The notes: a model not told the origin generated them from the letters alone. Shown: positions 34,797-47,700, counted from the stretch's first letter. The stretch: DNA of 64,000 nucleotides from Hirundichthys speculiger (GCA_018398805.1 JAGFBZ010000692.1:248001-312000); one strand, 5' to 3'. Numbers and translations: made by a program.

Positions 34797-35734
34797 TGAG
34801 GTGGGCTTCAGTTCGTGGGGGTCCAGGGTGGTTTTACAGGACATTGGTCACTGGATCCTGTCTCCAAGAACAGTTCCGTAACAAGAACTTTCAGGAACTT
34901 AAACAGGGCCAAAACATGTCCTTGTCTTAGTTTGGGACTTCATCCTGCTCCTGAGAAACCGTTGGTTGGGCGTTGGTGTGGTTGGGTTTGCTGACTTAAT
35001 ATGCTATGGCATGACGTGATGCCGGCTCAATGTCGTTCATGGCCACCATTTCATTGTATCGAAACAAACTCCTGCCATATTGATCATTGTTCCAGTTTCT
35101 TTTTTTGCTTCATCTTCATCGTTGCTATCTAGAGACGGCAAAGAGGGGTTGATACCAGATGCAATCTTTAAACAACAAGAATAAAAACATTTTTAACTTT
35201 TTTGGGTTGGTTCTGTCATTCAACTCCCTCGATACTGATATTGGATTAAATCGGCCCATGTCTAGTATAGAACGATAGTTTGATAGGTCAGTGAATCCTA
35301 CCGGGTCCTGCGCTGTAATGAAGATATGAGGGATAATAACACTCTGAAGTTCAAGTTGGTTATAGTTCCTGCCTCCTTGGTTTTACGAATGGAAACCCAC
35401 CTTTTGAGTGACTCTGCACGTAACCATTCATATGTTTTAAACGTCCACATGTAGGTGTCGTGTCCTCGTGTCTTTCGTCAAGAAGGCGACATTTGTCAGG
35501 GGTGCTCCTCAGGGCTGTCCAAGAATGGCTGACAAGACTGCAGAATCAAGTGAAGGGAAAAAAATAAACATTTAAATATAAGCATTTTAATCCTAAATTA
35601 AACATTTCAAAAATTACCATTAAATTGCATTATTTTATATTTTCCAGTGAATTACAGTCCCCTGTTTAAAGTTAGACAGTTTTCATGTCAAAATATCAGA
35701 TTAATTTGAAGGAATAATTGATGAATTACCGGAG
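34797..35734. other. No clear feature
   Basis: Intron. Text near 35229-35268 (gatactgatattggattaaa tcgg) resembles the end of a worn DNA transposon, without a partner. Confidence 0.45.
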
Positions 35735-35742
35735 GTGTCGTC

Positions 35743-36389
<647 letters not shown>

Positions 36390-36397
36390 CTGTCGTC

Positions 36398-37667
36398 TCA
36401 CGACTGTTGGTTGTTTTATGGCAGTAAGTCACAGATCTACAGCGAACAGAGTCTGAAGAGATTCAACATAACCACAGAAGAGAAATGAGAGAATAAATAA
36501 TATCATAAGATCATAAAGGTGACCTCACATCCATGCCTGGAGGAAGACTCTGAGCTAAAGATGTAAAAGTTTTTGTGCCTTTTTAAAAGAAAAAAAAGAG
36601 TTGTATATTGATGTGTCAGTTGTTATCAAGCTAATAATAATGTTCAGTAACATTGAGCCAACCTCTGTTGGTAACGTAGAAAATCGGCGCTGAGGGGAAA
36701 CGCTAAAAGGATCCGAACCCACCGTGTGTGTTTCTGATATAAAAGCCTCTTGTTCCTTGATGTGGAAGCCGTTGTAGCCTAATGATGATGTTTAGTGTTC
36801 CTGAAGGGGCGTCTGTCTCACGGTTTTCAGCCACTGCCCCCGTCTCTCGGTCCCAGGGGTTTGGGGTGGAGGTGGAGGTGGAGGTGGGGGTGGGGGTGGG
36901 GGCGGGGCTGCAGCCGATGTGAAGCCGACCGCCATCTCCTTGTTCCTCAAAGTTTTTTTTCCCCTCAGTTGCGAGAGGGGGAAACCATCACAGAAACAAA
37001 TCCTGAAAAAGTTTTCCCAGCATACCCTCAGGTTAACTGAGAGCCAGTTTCCATGGCAACCACTACTGACACCTGCTCACAACTGTGGTTTGGTGCAGAG
37101 AAAGTAATAATGACCAAAAAAAAAAAACTATACGCTGCAGAAACCTGTTACACCGCAGTCATTTCAGAGTGTGACTGTGATCAGGGCTGCTGAGCTCGGC
37201 CGTATTATTAATTAATAATTCAACAGAAACTTTACAGCCGCGGGGTTCTGCCCCCCCGTCCTCTCTACTCACAGCATTTTTCAAAACATGCATTTTTGAA
37301 ACACAATTGGGAGGAGGGAATAAAGTATGTAAATGTCTGGTCCGGTAAACTCTGTGACCGAGTACGTTTGCCCTCCGGGGTCGAGGACGCCGCGGTCGTC
37401 GTGAAGCATCCGTGTTTTTACGAGCAGCTCGGCTCTTCAGCAGGTGTGAGCAGATCGTTGATGTTGCTGCTGCTGTTTTTGTTTTTAAACCGTTTGTCTA
37501 TACTTGGCCCGATACTTGGTTTGGAGGAATCAAAAAAAAAAAAGATTTAATACCATTTAAGATGGTGGAGACCCAAGCTGGACATCTCACTTACAGGACT
37601 GAAGGTTGTTTCATGATTTCAACTTCTGCATCGCTCTTGGGAAACGTACGACTTTTAAGTCGTGCTC
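36398..37667. other. No feature recognised
   Basis: Intron with the G-rich hexamer repeat listed above; otherwise nothing identified. Confidence 0.55.
36866..36906 (+). repeat. (GGAGGT)n and (GGGGGT)n
   Basis: A G-rich hexamer array capable of quadruplex formation. Confidence 0.9.
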
Positions 37668-38056
37668 CCGAACCCAAATGGACCCGTGAAAATTCGACCC
37701 GAAACCGACCCGACCCGAGCTGTTATCATAAGTCCGGGAGTCCGAACCCGAATGGACCCGAAATATTTGGACCCAGAACCGGCCCGACCCGAGTCTTTAG
37801 TTTTTCAATCACGACACTTACCCGGATAGAACCGAGACAATCCAGCCCATAGTTGCTCGTGTTAAAAGTTGTCTAGCGTTGAATAAAACTTGATTTTCTT
37901 ACCTAAAGTTGTCTTCTTCTACCCGGTTCAGTTGCTACATAGGCTACGTGATGTAAACAACAATATATCCACGTCGTTATTTTCTTTGTAGATACAGATG
38001 CTATTGGTAGCAACTGCTAATGCTAATAGCTACACCGGTCAGGACGTGTCGTGAAT
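37668..38056 (+). mobile_element. hAT-J copy 2, truncated at both ends
   Basis: This matches hAT-J from acccaaatggacccgtgaaa through the ggctacgtgatgtaaacaac region to gtcaggacgtgtcgtgaata. The terminal inverted repeats are missing on both sides. Confidence 0.78.
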
Positions 38057-38690
38057 ATGTTGCGGGTAGATACCGAGGTCATACCGTGGTCAGACCACCC
38101 GCTACCCGCATTTCGACGCGTCCAAATGGCATCAATATGCGTCCACCTGGTCACATGTGGACGTGCACAAACAGCTCTACCTCTGGAATTAACTCTTGTA
38201 TAAAAAGCGTGATTTGGCCTCAGTTGAACCCCTGAGAAAATGGCAGAGATCGTCTTAAACGGCTTGCTCACCAGTTAAACCATAGACGACCAGAGCGTGT
38301 TTACTGGGAGGACACGAACTATCTGGGACTTTCAGGTAGCTGATAGGAATTGTCTGTGTAAAAAATATTTATCTGTGTATATCAGTGCAGAGGAGGAGGA
38401 GGAAGGAAGAGGAGGAAGCTCTACAGCAGAGTCCCAGATGAGCTGCACATCAGAGCTGCTCTGATCTGGATGAAAAGATGCTCCATAGCAGTTAGCGGGT
38501 AGCGCAACCTGCTTTTAAAGGCAATGGCTACTGACGCACTGATTGGTTTAACAGGTGGAACGCCCTAACTACTCCTATGGATAATGTAGCGGTTAGCGCA
38601 GGTGGGATAGCGGGTTTAGGAAGGTGGAAGATTGCGTTCTTTGCGGGGGAACGTCCCTCCCACTAGTCGCTATCCCTAAATAGCAACTTT
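38057..38690. mobile_element. Possible Harbinger-like remnant
   Basis: This interval has repeated gcgggtag / ctacccgc and agcgggtagcgc motifs in both orientations. It also has a short frame (about 38239-38335) reading MAEIVLNGLLTS in one phase and AHQLNHRRPERVYWEDTNYL in another, which faintly recalls N-terminal Harbinger transposase text. No termini or target duplication were found. Confidence 0.3.
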
Positions 38691-40406
38691 AGAAGATCCG
38701 GCGGAAGATCGGGTCCTAGGTGTGTGTTCGTGACAGTTAATATCTGAAAACCCAGTTGGGCTGCACAGATGTGCCCCAGCTGCAGACCGCGGCCTTGCAA
38801 AGAAGTTCTGCTGGTGATCTCGCAAAGTTCTCTCAGATAAACGTCCACGAGACTTCTTGAAGTCAGTTTCTTGCTCATAAACGGGGTCTGCTACGACACA
38901 CGTGCGGCTCAATCTTTGTTTTTGGTCTCTGGTCACGTGTCAGCTGATTATTAATTATTGCAACATCATAGATGAACATGGAATAGAACAGCACGACCCC
39001 CTTTTAAAGGTGAGAACTGGCAATGTCCTGCAGCTGTTTGGTTCTCTACAGTCACGAAGGTTTGGTGTCATCTTTATGGAAAAAAAAAAAAAAAACTAAG
39101 CTCCTCTTGCACATCTGCTTACTTGGATGTACAGGGAAGCGAAAAAATCACATGAAATGGTTCAAGTTATCACCTGCAACGTAGATATTACATTCTTTTG
39201 AAACCCGTTTGGAAGTCAGGTTTCTGTGAGCTCAAAGTTCGTATTTTCCGGAGCTCTTAAAAGACCTTTTGTGGATCATTTTATGCATTCGTTTAGATTC
39301 TCCAACACCAGTTTGCTCACCTCTGCCCTGTTTGCACGAGAAAACCTTGTCTTTTTATGCAAAGCCAAAGCCCGACAGTAGTTGGAGGTAGGACTTTTCT
39401 GCTCCGAGTCATTAAAACCGTGTCACGCCGAGCTGCCTGAATACGTCTACAGTCGGTAATGGAGCCGCTTTCGCTGCACGAGCTTTGCTTTCTCGGAAAT
39501 GTGTCACAAGTGTCAGGAATCAAAAGCAAAAAAAACCCCCAGAGAAGTCGTCACAAGATTGCTCTAAGTTGAGGTAAATACTTTCCTGAGGCAGGAATTG
39601 ATTTCACATGAATATGTGTATTTATATCTGGGGCTTCACACTGTGATCTGGAGGGCCGTGATTGGTGGGTAACTCAGCAGCGTTAGTCATTTGCGGCGCG
39701 GTAATTAGCGATGTGTTGGCTGCGGTCGTGTCCCTGAAGGAAACTCTCTGCCCTTGGTTTTATCTGGGCAGCATGAGAAGCCAGACATTAAGCCCTAATT
39801 GATAGCGATGGGAGAGTGGGGCTTAGCGTTTTTTCTGCTGACTGTAGCAGCCGATACACATCGAGTCCATGTCCTACAACGCTGGAAACAAAAGAGCTTC
39901 CCTTTTATCAGGTTATTAATGGACAATAAAGCATCTGCTGATAAAAATCAGCCACAAACAAAAAAAACGAAGAAGCCGATCCCTGGACCTGGTTATTTAC
40001 CGGCCTGATTTAGAGATGGAAAGCTTTTACATTAGCCTCACAGATGTGATACGAGAGAGCAGGAGGTGATGAAACACCCGACTCCCCCAAGAATCTACTG
40101 TAATTAAACAGTGTTGTCCGAGGAGGATTTAGTGATCTACGCTCGATTTCCTTCTGACTGTGGCTGATGTTCGTCCTTGGCTTGTGCGCTGCGCATCAAC
40201 AGATGCTGTTAGCAACAGCAGCATCATGTGGTCTGTTTTTTTTTTTTTTTCCCTTTTATGTATCCATCCTTCAGTGTCTTTCAGAGGCCAAGTTTTTTAA
40301 TGAAATCTAAGTAAATGAGCTGAACGAACGTGTTGACTGAACCACACAATCTCACGCTGAAGGTGATAAAAAAAATATTTGAGTTCTCTTTGTGTGTTTG
40401 TAACTA
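38691..40406. other. No feature recognised
   Basis: Repeat-poor intron. The block about 39640-39820 holds ggtaattagcgatg and ccctaattgatagcg and could be a conserved element, which cannot be judged here. Confidence 0.45.
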
Positions 40407-41230
40407 CAGTAGTACCTCTATTAACCAAAATAATTGGTTCTGGAAGTAGTTTTTCCATGTAAATGCCCATATCTGTTCCAAGCCCCCCAAAATTCGAACA
40501 TAATTTTTTTTATAAATTATAAATAATACATGAAATTACATGAAAACCTGTAAGAAATACATGTTAGAACTAGAAAAGCACTCAGAGAGCTCAGACGTCC
40601 ACCAAGCGCAACAATTATTGAAAATTTGAAAGTGATTCCAGAATCCAGGATTTCTTCTGGATCACACCCAAAATGAAATCGGTTCTTCCTTTTCACATTT
40701 CTGACAACTCCTGAAAATTTAATCAAAATCCATCCATAACTTTTTGAGTTATCTTGAACACAGACAGACAGATTAACGGCGGCAAAAACATAACCTCCTT
40801 GGTGGAGGTAATAATTGTTTGTTTACCTGGGTTGCTGGGTTACGCTCATACAGACAAGGGGCCCTCCTAGCCATTGGGATGCCAGGAAGATGCTAAGCGA
40901 TAGCCAATGGGATGCCAGGAAGATGCTAAGTGGTAGCCAATGGGATGCCAGGAAGATGCTAAGCGATAGCCAGTGGGATGCCAGGAAGATGCTAAGCGAT
41001 AGCCAATGGCAGAGCAGCTCGGACGCACTGCTTTAAAACCGAGATAAAGGAGCCGACAAGTATGTTTACGTTCGGTAAACTCTGGGAGCTACGAGTAGCA
41101 GCGCTACTGTATTTTTGTCTTTCGTATCCTGAAATTTCTTTCGTAACTAGAGGCAATATTTTCCCGTTGATGCGTTTCGTAACCTGAAAAATTTCGTATG
41201 TAGAGACGTTCGTAAGTAGAGAAACAGCTG
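40407..41230 (+). mobile_element. Tc1/mariner-like element E, copy 1
   Basis: It starts cagtagtacctctattaacc and ends acgttcgtaagtagagaaacagctg, with TA on both sides. The inverted ends resemble caRtRgtacctctacttacgaa. A 33-bp tandem array sits inside (about 40869-41009). There is no transposase frame. Confidence 0.82.
40869..41009 (+). repeat. 33-bp tandem repeat inside element E
   Basis: Four near-identical units of agccaatgggatgccaggaa followed by gatgctaagcgat, plus a partial fifth. Element E copy 2 has a single unit, so the array expanded after this copy formed. Confidence 0.9.
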
Positions 41231-41232
41231 TA

Positions 41233-41662
41233 TTAGGTTTAGGTCCAAGTCATATGGCCTAAAATATTATGCTTCCGTGTTTTTGGCGGGGTTTTTTGTT
41301 GTTGTTGTTGTTTTGATGCGAGTGCATTTAATTGTTAGCTATTGGTCCGTAAAAGAAAACTTCGACGGCTCCTGTTCTGATCTTAGCTGTACGTACGAGG
41401 AAAAGAGCCCGAGGATATTAGCATGCGCGGCTCACGGTCAGGCTGCTGCTGCTGCTGCTAGGCAGGTGGAGGTGAGCGGTGGAAAGTGAGAGCTCAAAGC
41501 TCACGAGGCTGTTAGCCAACACCCTCGAATTAAATTTATTCCCAGTTTGTCCGGTGTGTTGCTACATTTAACGCTGGTGAGGAAGTTTGTCGTGAAATTA
41601 AGTTGGCAGCAATAATGGGTTGTTGGCGAGTCTGCAGCTCATCTTGTTGGTTGTTGTTGTTT
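41233..41662. other. No feature recognised
   Basis: Intron between element E copy 1 and hAT-Q with a short GCT repeat near 41436-41460. Confidence 0.55.
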
Positions 41663-41860
41663 CATCTTTAGAGCCCTATGGAATCCGTGATCACGGAATC
41701 ACGGACGGAATCGCGGAATTGGAGATTAAAAACGGAATTCACTTTAAATACACAATATAACAGAACTGAACAGCAATTTGCGCAAAAGTTTGTTTTTTTT
41801 CTTCCGGACTAAAAGTGACTTTTCTTTTTTTAAGATTTTTTTGGCACTAGTGACTTGTAT

Positions 41861-42020
41861 TGATGGTGGAGAGAGACAGGAAGGGTGGCAGAGAGAACGG
41901 GGAAGACCCGCGGCAAGGAGCCGACAAGCCGGGAGTCGAGCTCGTGATTAGCCGCACGAGGACTGTAGCCTCTGTACCTGGGCCGCCTGCCCAAACCACT
42001 GCTCTACCGGGGCGGCCCGA
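41861..42020 (-). mobile_element. tRNA-derived SINE, reverse orientation
   Basis: Read on the minus strand it starts cggtagagcagtgg (box A-like), has gagctcgactcccgg (box B-like) about 40 bp later, and continues with cagaggctacagtcctcgtg and a tctctctgccaccc tail. This matches the layout of tRNA-derived SINEs of percomorph fish as I remember them. The poly(A) run at 42118-42138 may belong to it or be independent. Confidence 0.65.
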
Positions 42021-42476
42021 AAGGAACTTTTCTTTCAAGAAAATGTTCCAACGGGGGTCACGAAAAGCTGGGACACTGCGCGCTTCTCCGCCTCCTGCCC
42101 CGCTTTCCTCATTAATAAAAAAAAAAAAAAAAAAAAAACACGTCGAAGCGGCCACCTGAGAAACCGGCGAAGAAGCGAAGGAACTACCGGCTGTCTCCCA
42201 GGTACAGGACAGAACAGTTTTCCGAGATTATTATGTGTCTGGTGATTCAGTGTTCTGCTAGTTTAGCCAGGACACGATTGAATGGACATGAAAAGATACG
42301 TGCGAGGATCACTGGACGAGTGAAAAGCACAAACATAAAAAGGCGAGAATCCCTCACTGATCAAAACACAAGAGGCTGTAACAGCTGGAACACCTAAAGA
42401 AAAAAACACACTGACACACAACCAGTGTTCAGTGCTTTGGATTTCATAGCATCTATATCAGCTGTAGTAAATATAG

Positions 42477-42555
42477 TTTATTCTGTTATCAGACACATAG
42501 TTTGTCATGACGTACGGTACGTCATGACAAACTATGTGTCTGATAACAGAATAAA
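42477..42555. repeat. 79-bp perfect palindrome (39-bp arms)
   Basis: The left arm 42477-42515 (tttattctgttatcagacac ... gacgtac) is the exact reverse complement of 42517-42555, with a single G (42516) between. Flanking bases mismatch at once. It can form a cruciform in DNA or a long hairpin in RNA. It lies inside hAT-Q. Confidence 0.95.
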
Positions 42556-42905
42556 TTAAACAGGCTAAAATGATTAGTTTACAGCTGTTGAAATTCCTTT
42601 CTTTTTTTCACTTTAAATGGATTTTACCGATTTTAGTTTTTTTTTCTTGAATTTTTTTCTTTGTCATAAAATGAATGTTTTATTGGACACAATATGTTAA
42701 AAAGTATGATAACAGTAACGTTTACAGTTATATTTGCATAAATTGTCTATATTTCATTATTTTATATACTGTATTGGGGTTAAATTTGCATAAAATGCTT
42801 AAAACGAAATTCTCAAAAATTAAAAACCGAAAAACACCGAAAATGAAAAAAATCAAAACGGAATTTGAGAAAAAATAAAACGGATTTCATAGGGCCCTAC
42901 ATCTT

Positions 42906-43406
42906 GTTAAAGTGGAGAGCTGCTACTGGCGCTGTGACGATGAGGTGAAGGGATGACTGGACTGTTTTGTCATTTGACCCCAGACCAGCAAAATAATGCA
43001 GTTTTTAAGAGTTTTACGAATCTCAAATTCACAAATAAGCTGATATTTGAACTGAGAACCTGCTCGCTGTTGGGCAGTGATGCTGTTCAGCCTTGATGGA
43101 CCGCTATTATCGGTCAGCGGGATCCCCTGAATGAACGTGGGCGGTTTTTAATCACGTCCTCTGTTGTTTGGATGTGCATCATACAGCTGTGACGATGGCT
43201 GCCAGAGCTGGGAACGACTTTCCACCAGAGGTAACTGCTTCGGAAGTCAACAACTCGGAAAACAGTCAGCTTAGTCTCCGAACGGGCCGGTTATCGCTGA
43301 GCCGACATCGTACTCTGCTGTGCCGACGCCCACAAAATGAAAAGGCCAAAAGGAAGGGGGAGGGGTCACATGTTAAGATATGTGTTGACCTGCGTGTTCG
43401 ACTGAT
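42906..43406. other. No feature recognised
   Basis: Intron between hAT-Q and hAT-B copy 4. Confidence 0.55.
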
Positions 43407-43424
43407 ATTGTGATTAGGAGTGAG

Positions 43425-44064
43425 TAGTGCTGGGCAATATGACGATACATATCGTGAGGACGATAGAAAAGTGTGTATCGTGCCATTTCTCTTCTATCAT
43501 TTCTATCGTTTCTAACCTAATTTTATTAATTATTGCAGCAAATATGTAATTAAATAACCTGCAACAATAAATGTGATAGAATCATATCTACTTCTACAAA
43601 GTAGCCTTTTATGTTTGCACTTTTATTCATGGTTAATGCCTTAAACAGAGTTCTCTTCAACCCTGATGTTTACTTTTAGACACTTTATATTGGATTGCAA
43701 ACTTTGCACTACAAGGTTACAGATTTCAGAAAGTTGAAAAAGAATTTGTTTATTTTTTATAGCTGAACTTCAGTGCAAAAATGTGTTTTTCCTCTCAGAA
43801 ACTGTTGTACACTTTAAAAAAATGTGAAAGCTACTGTACCTCTGTACCAACCTGTTTTTGCTGCACTAAAATGTATGTTTGTGACAATTCAGCTAAATGT
43901 CTTTTCAAAATAAAGTTGAAAAGTAAGCAATGAAATTTTTGTCAGACTTTTCAGAGAATAACTGAAAACATACTTTATTATGATATATCGTGATATATAT
44001 CGTTATCGTGATATAAAGTAGTCCATATCGTGATATATGATTTTTTCCATATCGCCCAGCACTA
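43425..44064 (+). mobile_element. hAT-A copy 3, inserted in hAT-B
   Basis: This 640-bp copy is inserted ten bases inside the 5' end of a hAT-B element. The perfect duplication ggagtgag (43417-43424 and 44065-44072) is itself hAT-B terminal sequence. Removing hAT-A and one duplicate restores the hAT-B end. Confidence 0.93.
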
Positions 44065-44212
44065 GGAGTGAGTATTGGCAAGGACCTCGCAATACGATAT
44101 GCATCACGATACTTGGGTCACGATATGATATTATCACATTATCGTGATATATTGCGATATTCTACCCAGTTAATATTAAGTTAAAGTAGAGATGAAAAAT
44201 GTAGTTGCTGTA

Positions 44213-44914
44213 CAGTGATCCCTTATTTTTCATGGTTAATGGGGACCGGCGCCCCCCCATGTGAAAATTAAAATCCGCGAACTGGAGCCGGAGCCCCCCG
44301 AGCCTAATTAATGTGTTTAAAATATGTTTAAAAACTGCAAAAAAGTATCGAGGCACTGCAGCGAAACAAGACAAAGGCTCAACTGTGGTCTTTCTGTTTC
44401 CTTCACAGTCTCTGGTCTCTGAACCGTAGTAAAGAAACTGCTGGTATTGTGCTATTTTTGGCTCGTAATTAGCGGCTAACACGCTAACAACAACAAAAGA
44501 AACAATCTGGTTTTCTCTGCATGGAACGGGAACTTTATTCTGGCACTGCAGGAACTTGTAACATCACACAGGTTGTATTGTTGGGCTCCTGTCGGTTAAC
44601 AGAGAATGTAAATCTATACACGCTGGGCTGCTGTTGATGCTCACTACACTTTTCATCTAACCCCGTTTTCATTCTGCCGTCCCACGACACACACACTACA
44701 TTACCCATAAGGCCACATCATTACCCATAAGGCCACCTTCTTGAAGGGGCCAGGCTGGCTCACAACATTTCTTCGCTGTGAGAGAACGCGCACAACATCC
44801 TGTGATGTTTCTGCGATTTTTACAATTTTTTATAAATTATATAATATATTTCTGAAAAATTCAAGAATAACTAAAACCCCAGAAATTAAACCGCAAATTG
44901 GCAAGGGATCACTG
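44213..44914 (+). mobile_element. Tigger-like element D, copy 3, inside hAT-B
   Basis: It is inserted at a TA in the hAT-B sequence gttgctgtatatgttc. Removing the element and one TA restores that sequence exactly as in other hAT-B copies. At 702 bp it is the longest copy. Confidence 0.92.
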
Positions 44915-45115
44915 TATATGTTCATCAGATGATATTGATCATTCAGAGGACAAATTGAGTCAAAATTATTTGCTTCAAAACAACCTATTTATTGTTTATT
45001 ATTAGTGTTTTTGAAAAAAATTGATATTAGGAGCTGAAAAATTGATATTATATTGGGTGGCCGAAAATCGCGATATATTGCCAAATCGATTTTTTTTCAC
45101 AACCCTAATTATGAT

Positions 45116-46213
45116 GCTCAAAATTGTAAGGAATATGAATAAGCGATAAAGACTTCAGCTTCTCAGGTTTTGCGGCCGGTGTGAGAGTTTTAAAGCCAAC
45201 TCGGAGGGGGGGGGGGGGTGTCGTTCCAGTTTAAATTTCCCATTTGGAACTCTGAAAATCTGATTTCTCAGCAGACATTGAAGGGCGCCATGAATCCTGT
45301 CCTCCAGGTGATTTCGTTCACCTTCAGGACGAAACTGAAACCCAGCGAGTCTGTATTTGAAGCTGATTTCACACCTGTGAATCCATCTTTGTTTTTCTCT
45401 TTTCTTCTTGTGTCACAGTGGTTTTATTTTGATGACTCGGCGCGGGTGTAGATTTGAAAATTTAAGGAAAAACTGTGTAAACTGGCCTGTTTTTCACTCG
45501 TCGTCCCCTCCCTGCCTTTCACGTTCGGCCTCGACTAAAATCTGCCGCGGCGTCCAGACGAGATTTATAGCGGAGACAAAAGAAACACTTGTAGAGCTGC
45601 CACGCATGATCGCTGTTTTGTTTTGTTTTTTTACTGTAATATGCTTTCCAGTTCTGCATGTTTGCTAACAGCATGATCCTTTAAGTCATGAGCTCGTGAA
45701 AAAGCATAATCCGTCAGGGATCAATGGGGGCTCTGTGTGTTGGGCCCCTGGACTCGGCCCCTCGTGTGACTGCCGTCATCTCTGTACATCCTGCAGCATT
45801 TCAAGGATCAGAATTCAGAGGAACTCCAGCTGCGTTTCATCTGACTCGTGCCTCTGACTAGTCGTTGTTTTTATTCCACCTGTTGAATGAGTTAATGAAG
45901 ACATAACAAATCCCACACCACACCTCCTCTGATGTCCGCTGCGTCTTTGAATCCGTGAAGCTGCAGCCGGAGACGGAGGTCTGATTGTGACTTTGAATTC
46001 TGCCCCAGTTTACTGATCGAACGCGTTCCCCCCGTTTAAAGACGGAAAAAGCCTCTGCCATTTTAATTAAACACACACCCTCGTCTTTTATAATCAGATC
46101 TGGCACAGCGGCTTTTGTTTATCAGGTAATTTGAGTTTGAATAAATAAGAATTTAAAAGTCGCTCTGCATTCAGAGGGAGGGAATTAATGAAGGAGCCAC
46201 GAAAGAAACATTA
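45116..46213. other. No feature recognised
   Basis: Intron between hAT-B copy 4 and element D copy 4, with a G-run at about 45208. Confidence 0.55.
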
Positions 46214-46643
46214 CAGTGAACCCTGTGAGCCGTAGCCCCTCGAGCCTAAATAATGTGTTTAAAATATGTTTAAAAACCGCAAAAAAGTAGCAAAACAAGA
46301 CAAAGGCTCAACTGTGGTCTTTCTGTTACCTTCACAGCCTCTGGTCTCTGAACCGTAGTAAACAAACCGCTCTTTCATCTAACCTCGTTTTCATTCTGCC
46401 GTCCCACGACACACACACTACATTACCCATAAGGCCACACCATTACCCATTAGGCCACCTTCTTAAAGGGGCCAGGCTGGTTCACAACATTTCTTCACTG
46501 CGAGAGAACGCACACAATATCCTGTGATGTTTCCGCAATTTTTTCTTGATTTTCTTTTTTTTTTAATATTATATATTTCTGAAAAAAATCCGCAAATAAC
46601 TAAAACTGTGGAACTTAAAGCGCGAATTGGCGAGGGATCACTG
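46214..46643 (+). mobile_element. Tigger-like element D, copy 4, internally deleted
   Basis: The ends cagtgaaccctg and gagggatcactg are flanked by TA. About 200 bp are missing: the segment after the left end and a central block ending in tttcatctaac. It lies about 1.0 kb upstream of the MAST microexon. Confidence 0.82.
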
Positions 46644-46733
46644 TAGCTTGATTAAGAAAGTGAATCACCTGACTGTGTTCAGTCTGACTTCCAGGCTTCT
46701 TCTTTCCCCCCCGTTGTCTCTTTTTGGTCTAAC

Positions 46734-47140
46734 CAGGCTCAGGTGGCGATATACTAATCTCACGATACACGATATTCGACTCACGATACGATATATATCG
46801 ATATTTATCTTACAACACATTCACATCATTTTCTGAAAGATTTTAAAGGGACAAAGTGATTTTGGTGACATCCTGTGAGTGTTCCAATGACTTTGTTTGA
46901 ATTGATTGAACTGAAAGCATCAATTACACATTATATGGCTGACAGGCAGCTTGCAAATGCTGGACAAAATGAATAAAAGATTTGTTGAGAAAAATAGTTT
47001 CATTTATTTAAACAGTACAAATTGTTGCCTGCAAGCTTTTAAAGGTGGGACACGGGGGTTTAGAAAGAAGCTTAGAATATCGATACCCGCGGCTGAAAAA
47101 TCGATATATATCGCAGAGTCGATAAAATCGCTCAGCTCTA
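46734..47140 (-). mobile_element. hAT-F copy 5
   Basis: This reverse copy starts near ggtggcgatatactaatctc and ends aaaatcgctcagctcta. The left terminus is degraded and no target duplication is evident. It lies 0.5 kb before the MAST microexon. Confidence 0.8.
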
Positions 47141-47668
47141 GTGGAGTCGATTCCTGCAAACACGGCGTCCTCCTTACAGTTAAAAACAAAAAAAAACTCC
47201 TTTTCAGAAACCGTTACAGGGATTTGCACGCCGCCTTTATGCAGAGAACCGGACCAGAATAAAGTGACGGGGTTGTGTTGCGTTCAGACTCCCAGGTATT
47301 TGTTCTCCAGCACATAATTACGGCGGCTTTAAAGCCCTACCTGCTGTTGCGTCCTGCTGGAGTTTCCCGTTAATGAGCCCGGCTGACCCAAAGGTCAGGA
47401 GAGTTTTAATAACGCCTGTGCTGACACACATTATTACAAAGTCAGGGTTTAGGACACAGTAACGGGTCACAGGAAGATGATACTTGCTGAACACTGGTAT
47501 TTTTAATGATTTTTCTTTTTTTTTTGAGCAGTTCCCAGAACTTTACCTCCAGCTTATAATCGATTATCCTGATGACACTTCATTCAGTTCTTAATTCATT
47601 GAACATTAATGAAAACAAATGTCTGTTTGGTCTGACGGATCTGTCTTGTTTCTGTTTTTCCTCCACAG
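47141..47668 (+). other. Intron end before microexon
   Basis: Single-copy sequence with a pyrimidine tract and acceptor at its end; no other exon is seen. Confidence 0.55.
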
Positions 47669-47700
47669 AAGGAGCTGAGTCTTCCCCGAAGAGGCAGTTT
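47669..47700 (+). CDS. mast4: MAST-family kinase, 32-nt shared microexon
   Basis: This is a 32-nt exon after a long pyrimidine tract and the acceptor ctccacag, followed by the donor gtaagt. It reads ten codons, KELSLPRRGS, plus TT of a split codon (a following C would give Phe). In the MAST family this block directly precedes CRTSNRKSL, which is not in the window. Entry phase 0 matches both the exon ending at 4998 and the alternative first exon ending at 20388, so it is the first exon common to those two isoforms. The RRGS sequence is a basophilic phosphorylation-type motif. The exon is far too short for open-reading-frame detection. It sits 0.5 kb downstream of a hAT-F copy. Confidence 0.85.

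Larger units (their letters stand above)
41669..42899 (+). mobile_element. hAT-Q element, host to SINE and palindrome
   Basis: The ends are tagagccctatggaatccgt and acggatttcatagggcccta, inverted to each other. Flanks share catctt (41663-41668 and 42900-42905), a decayed or short target duplication. It is 1,231 bp, without transposase sequence, and the interior contains a SINE and a 79-bp palindrome. hAT membership is likely from the ends but not certain. Confidence 0.75.
43415..45107 (+). mobile_element. hAT-B copy 4, host to hAT-A and Tigger-D
   Basis: This copy spans 1,693 bp because it contains hAT-A (43425-44064) and element D (44213-44914). Without them it is about 350 bp. Flanks attgtgat (43407-43414) and attatgat (45108-45115) agree at 7 of 8. 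Its terminal base changes (taggag, aaccctaa) and the two guests show it is older than both. Confidence 0.92.

Noticed and set aside
41861..42020. Possible functional tRNA gene on the minus strand
   Set aside because: Only the box A- and B-like segments resemble a tRNA; the cloverleaf is not complete and the rest matches a SINE body.
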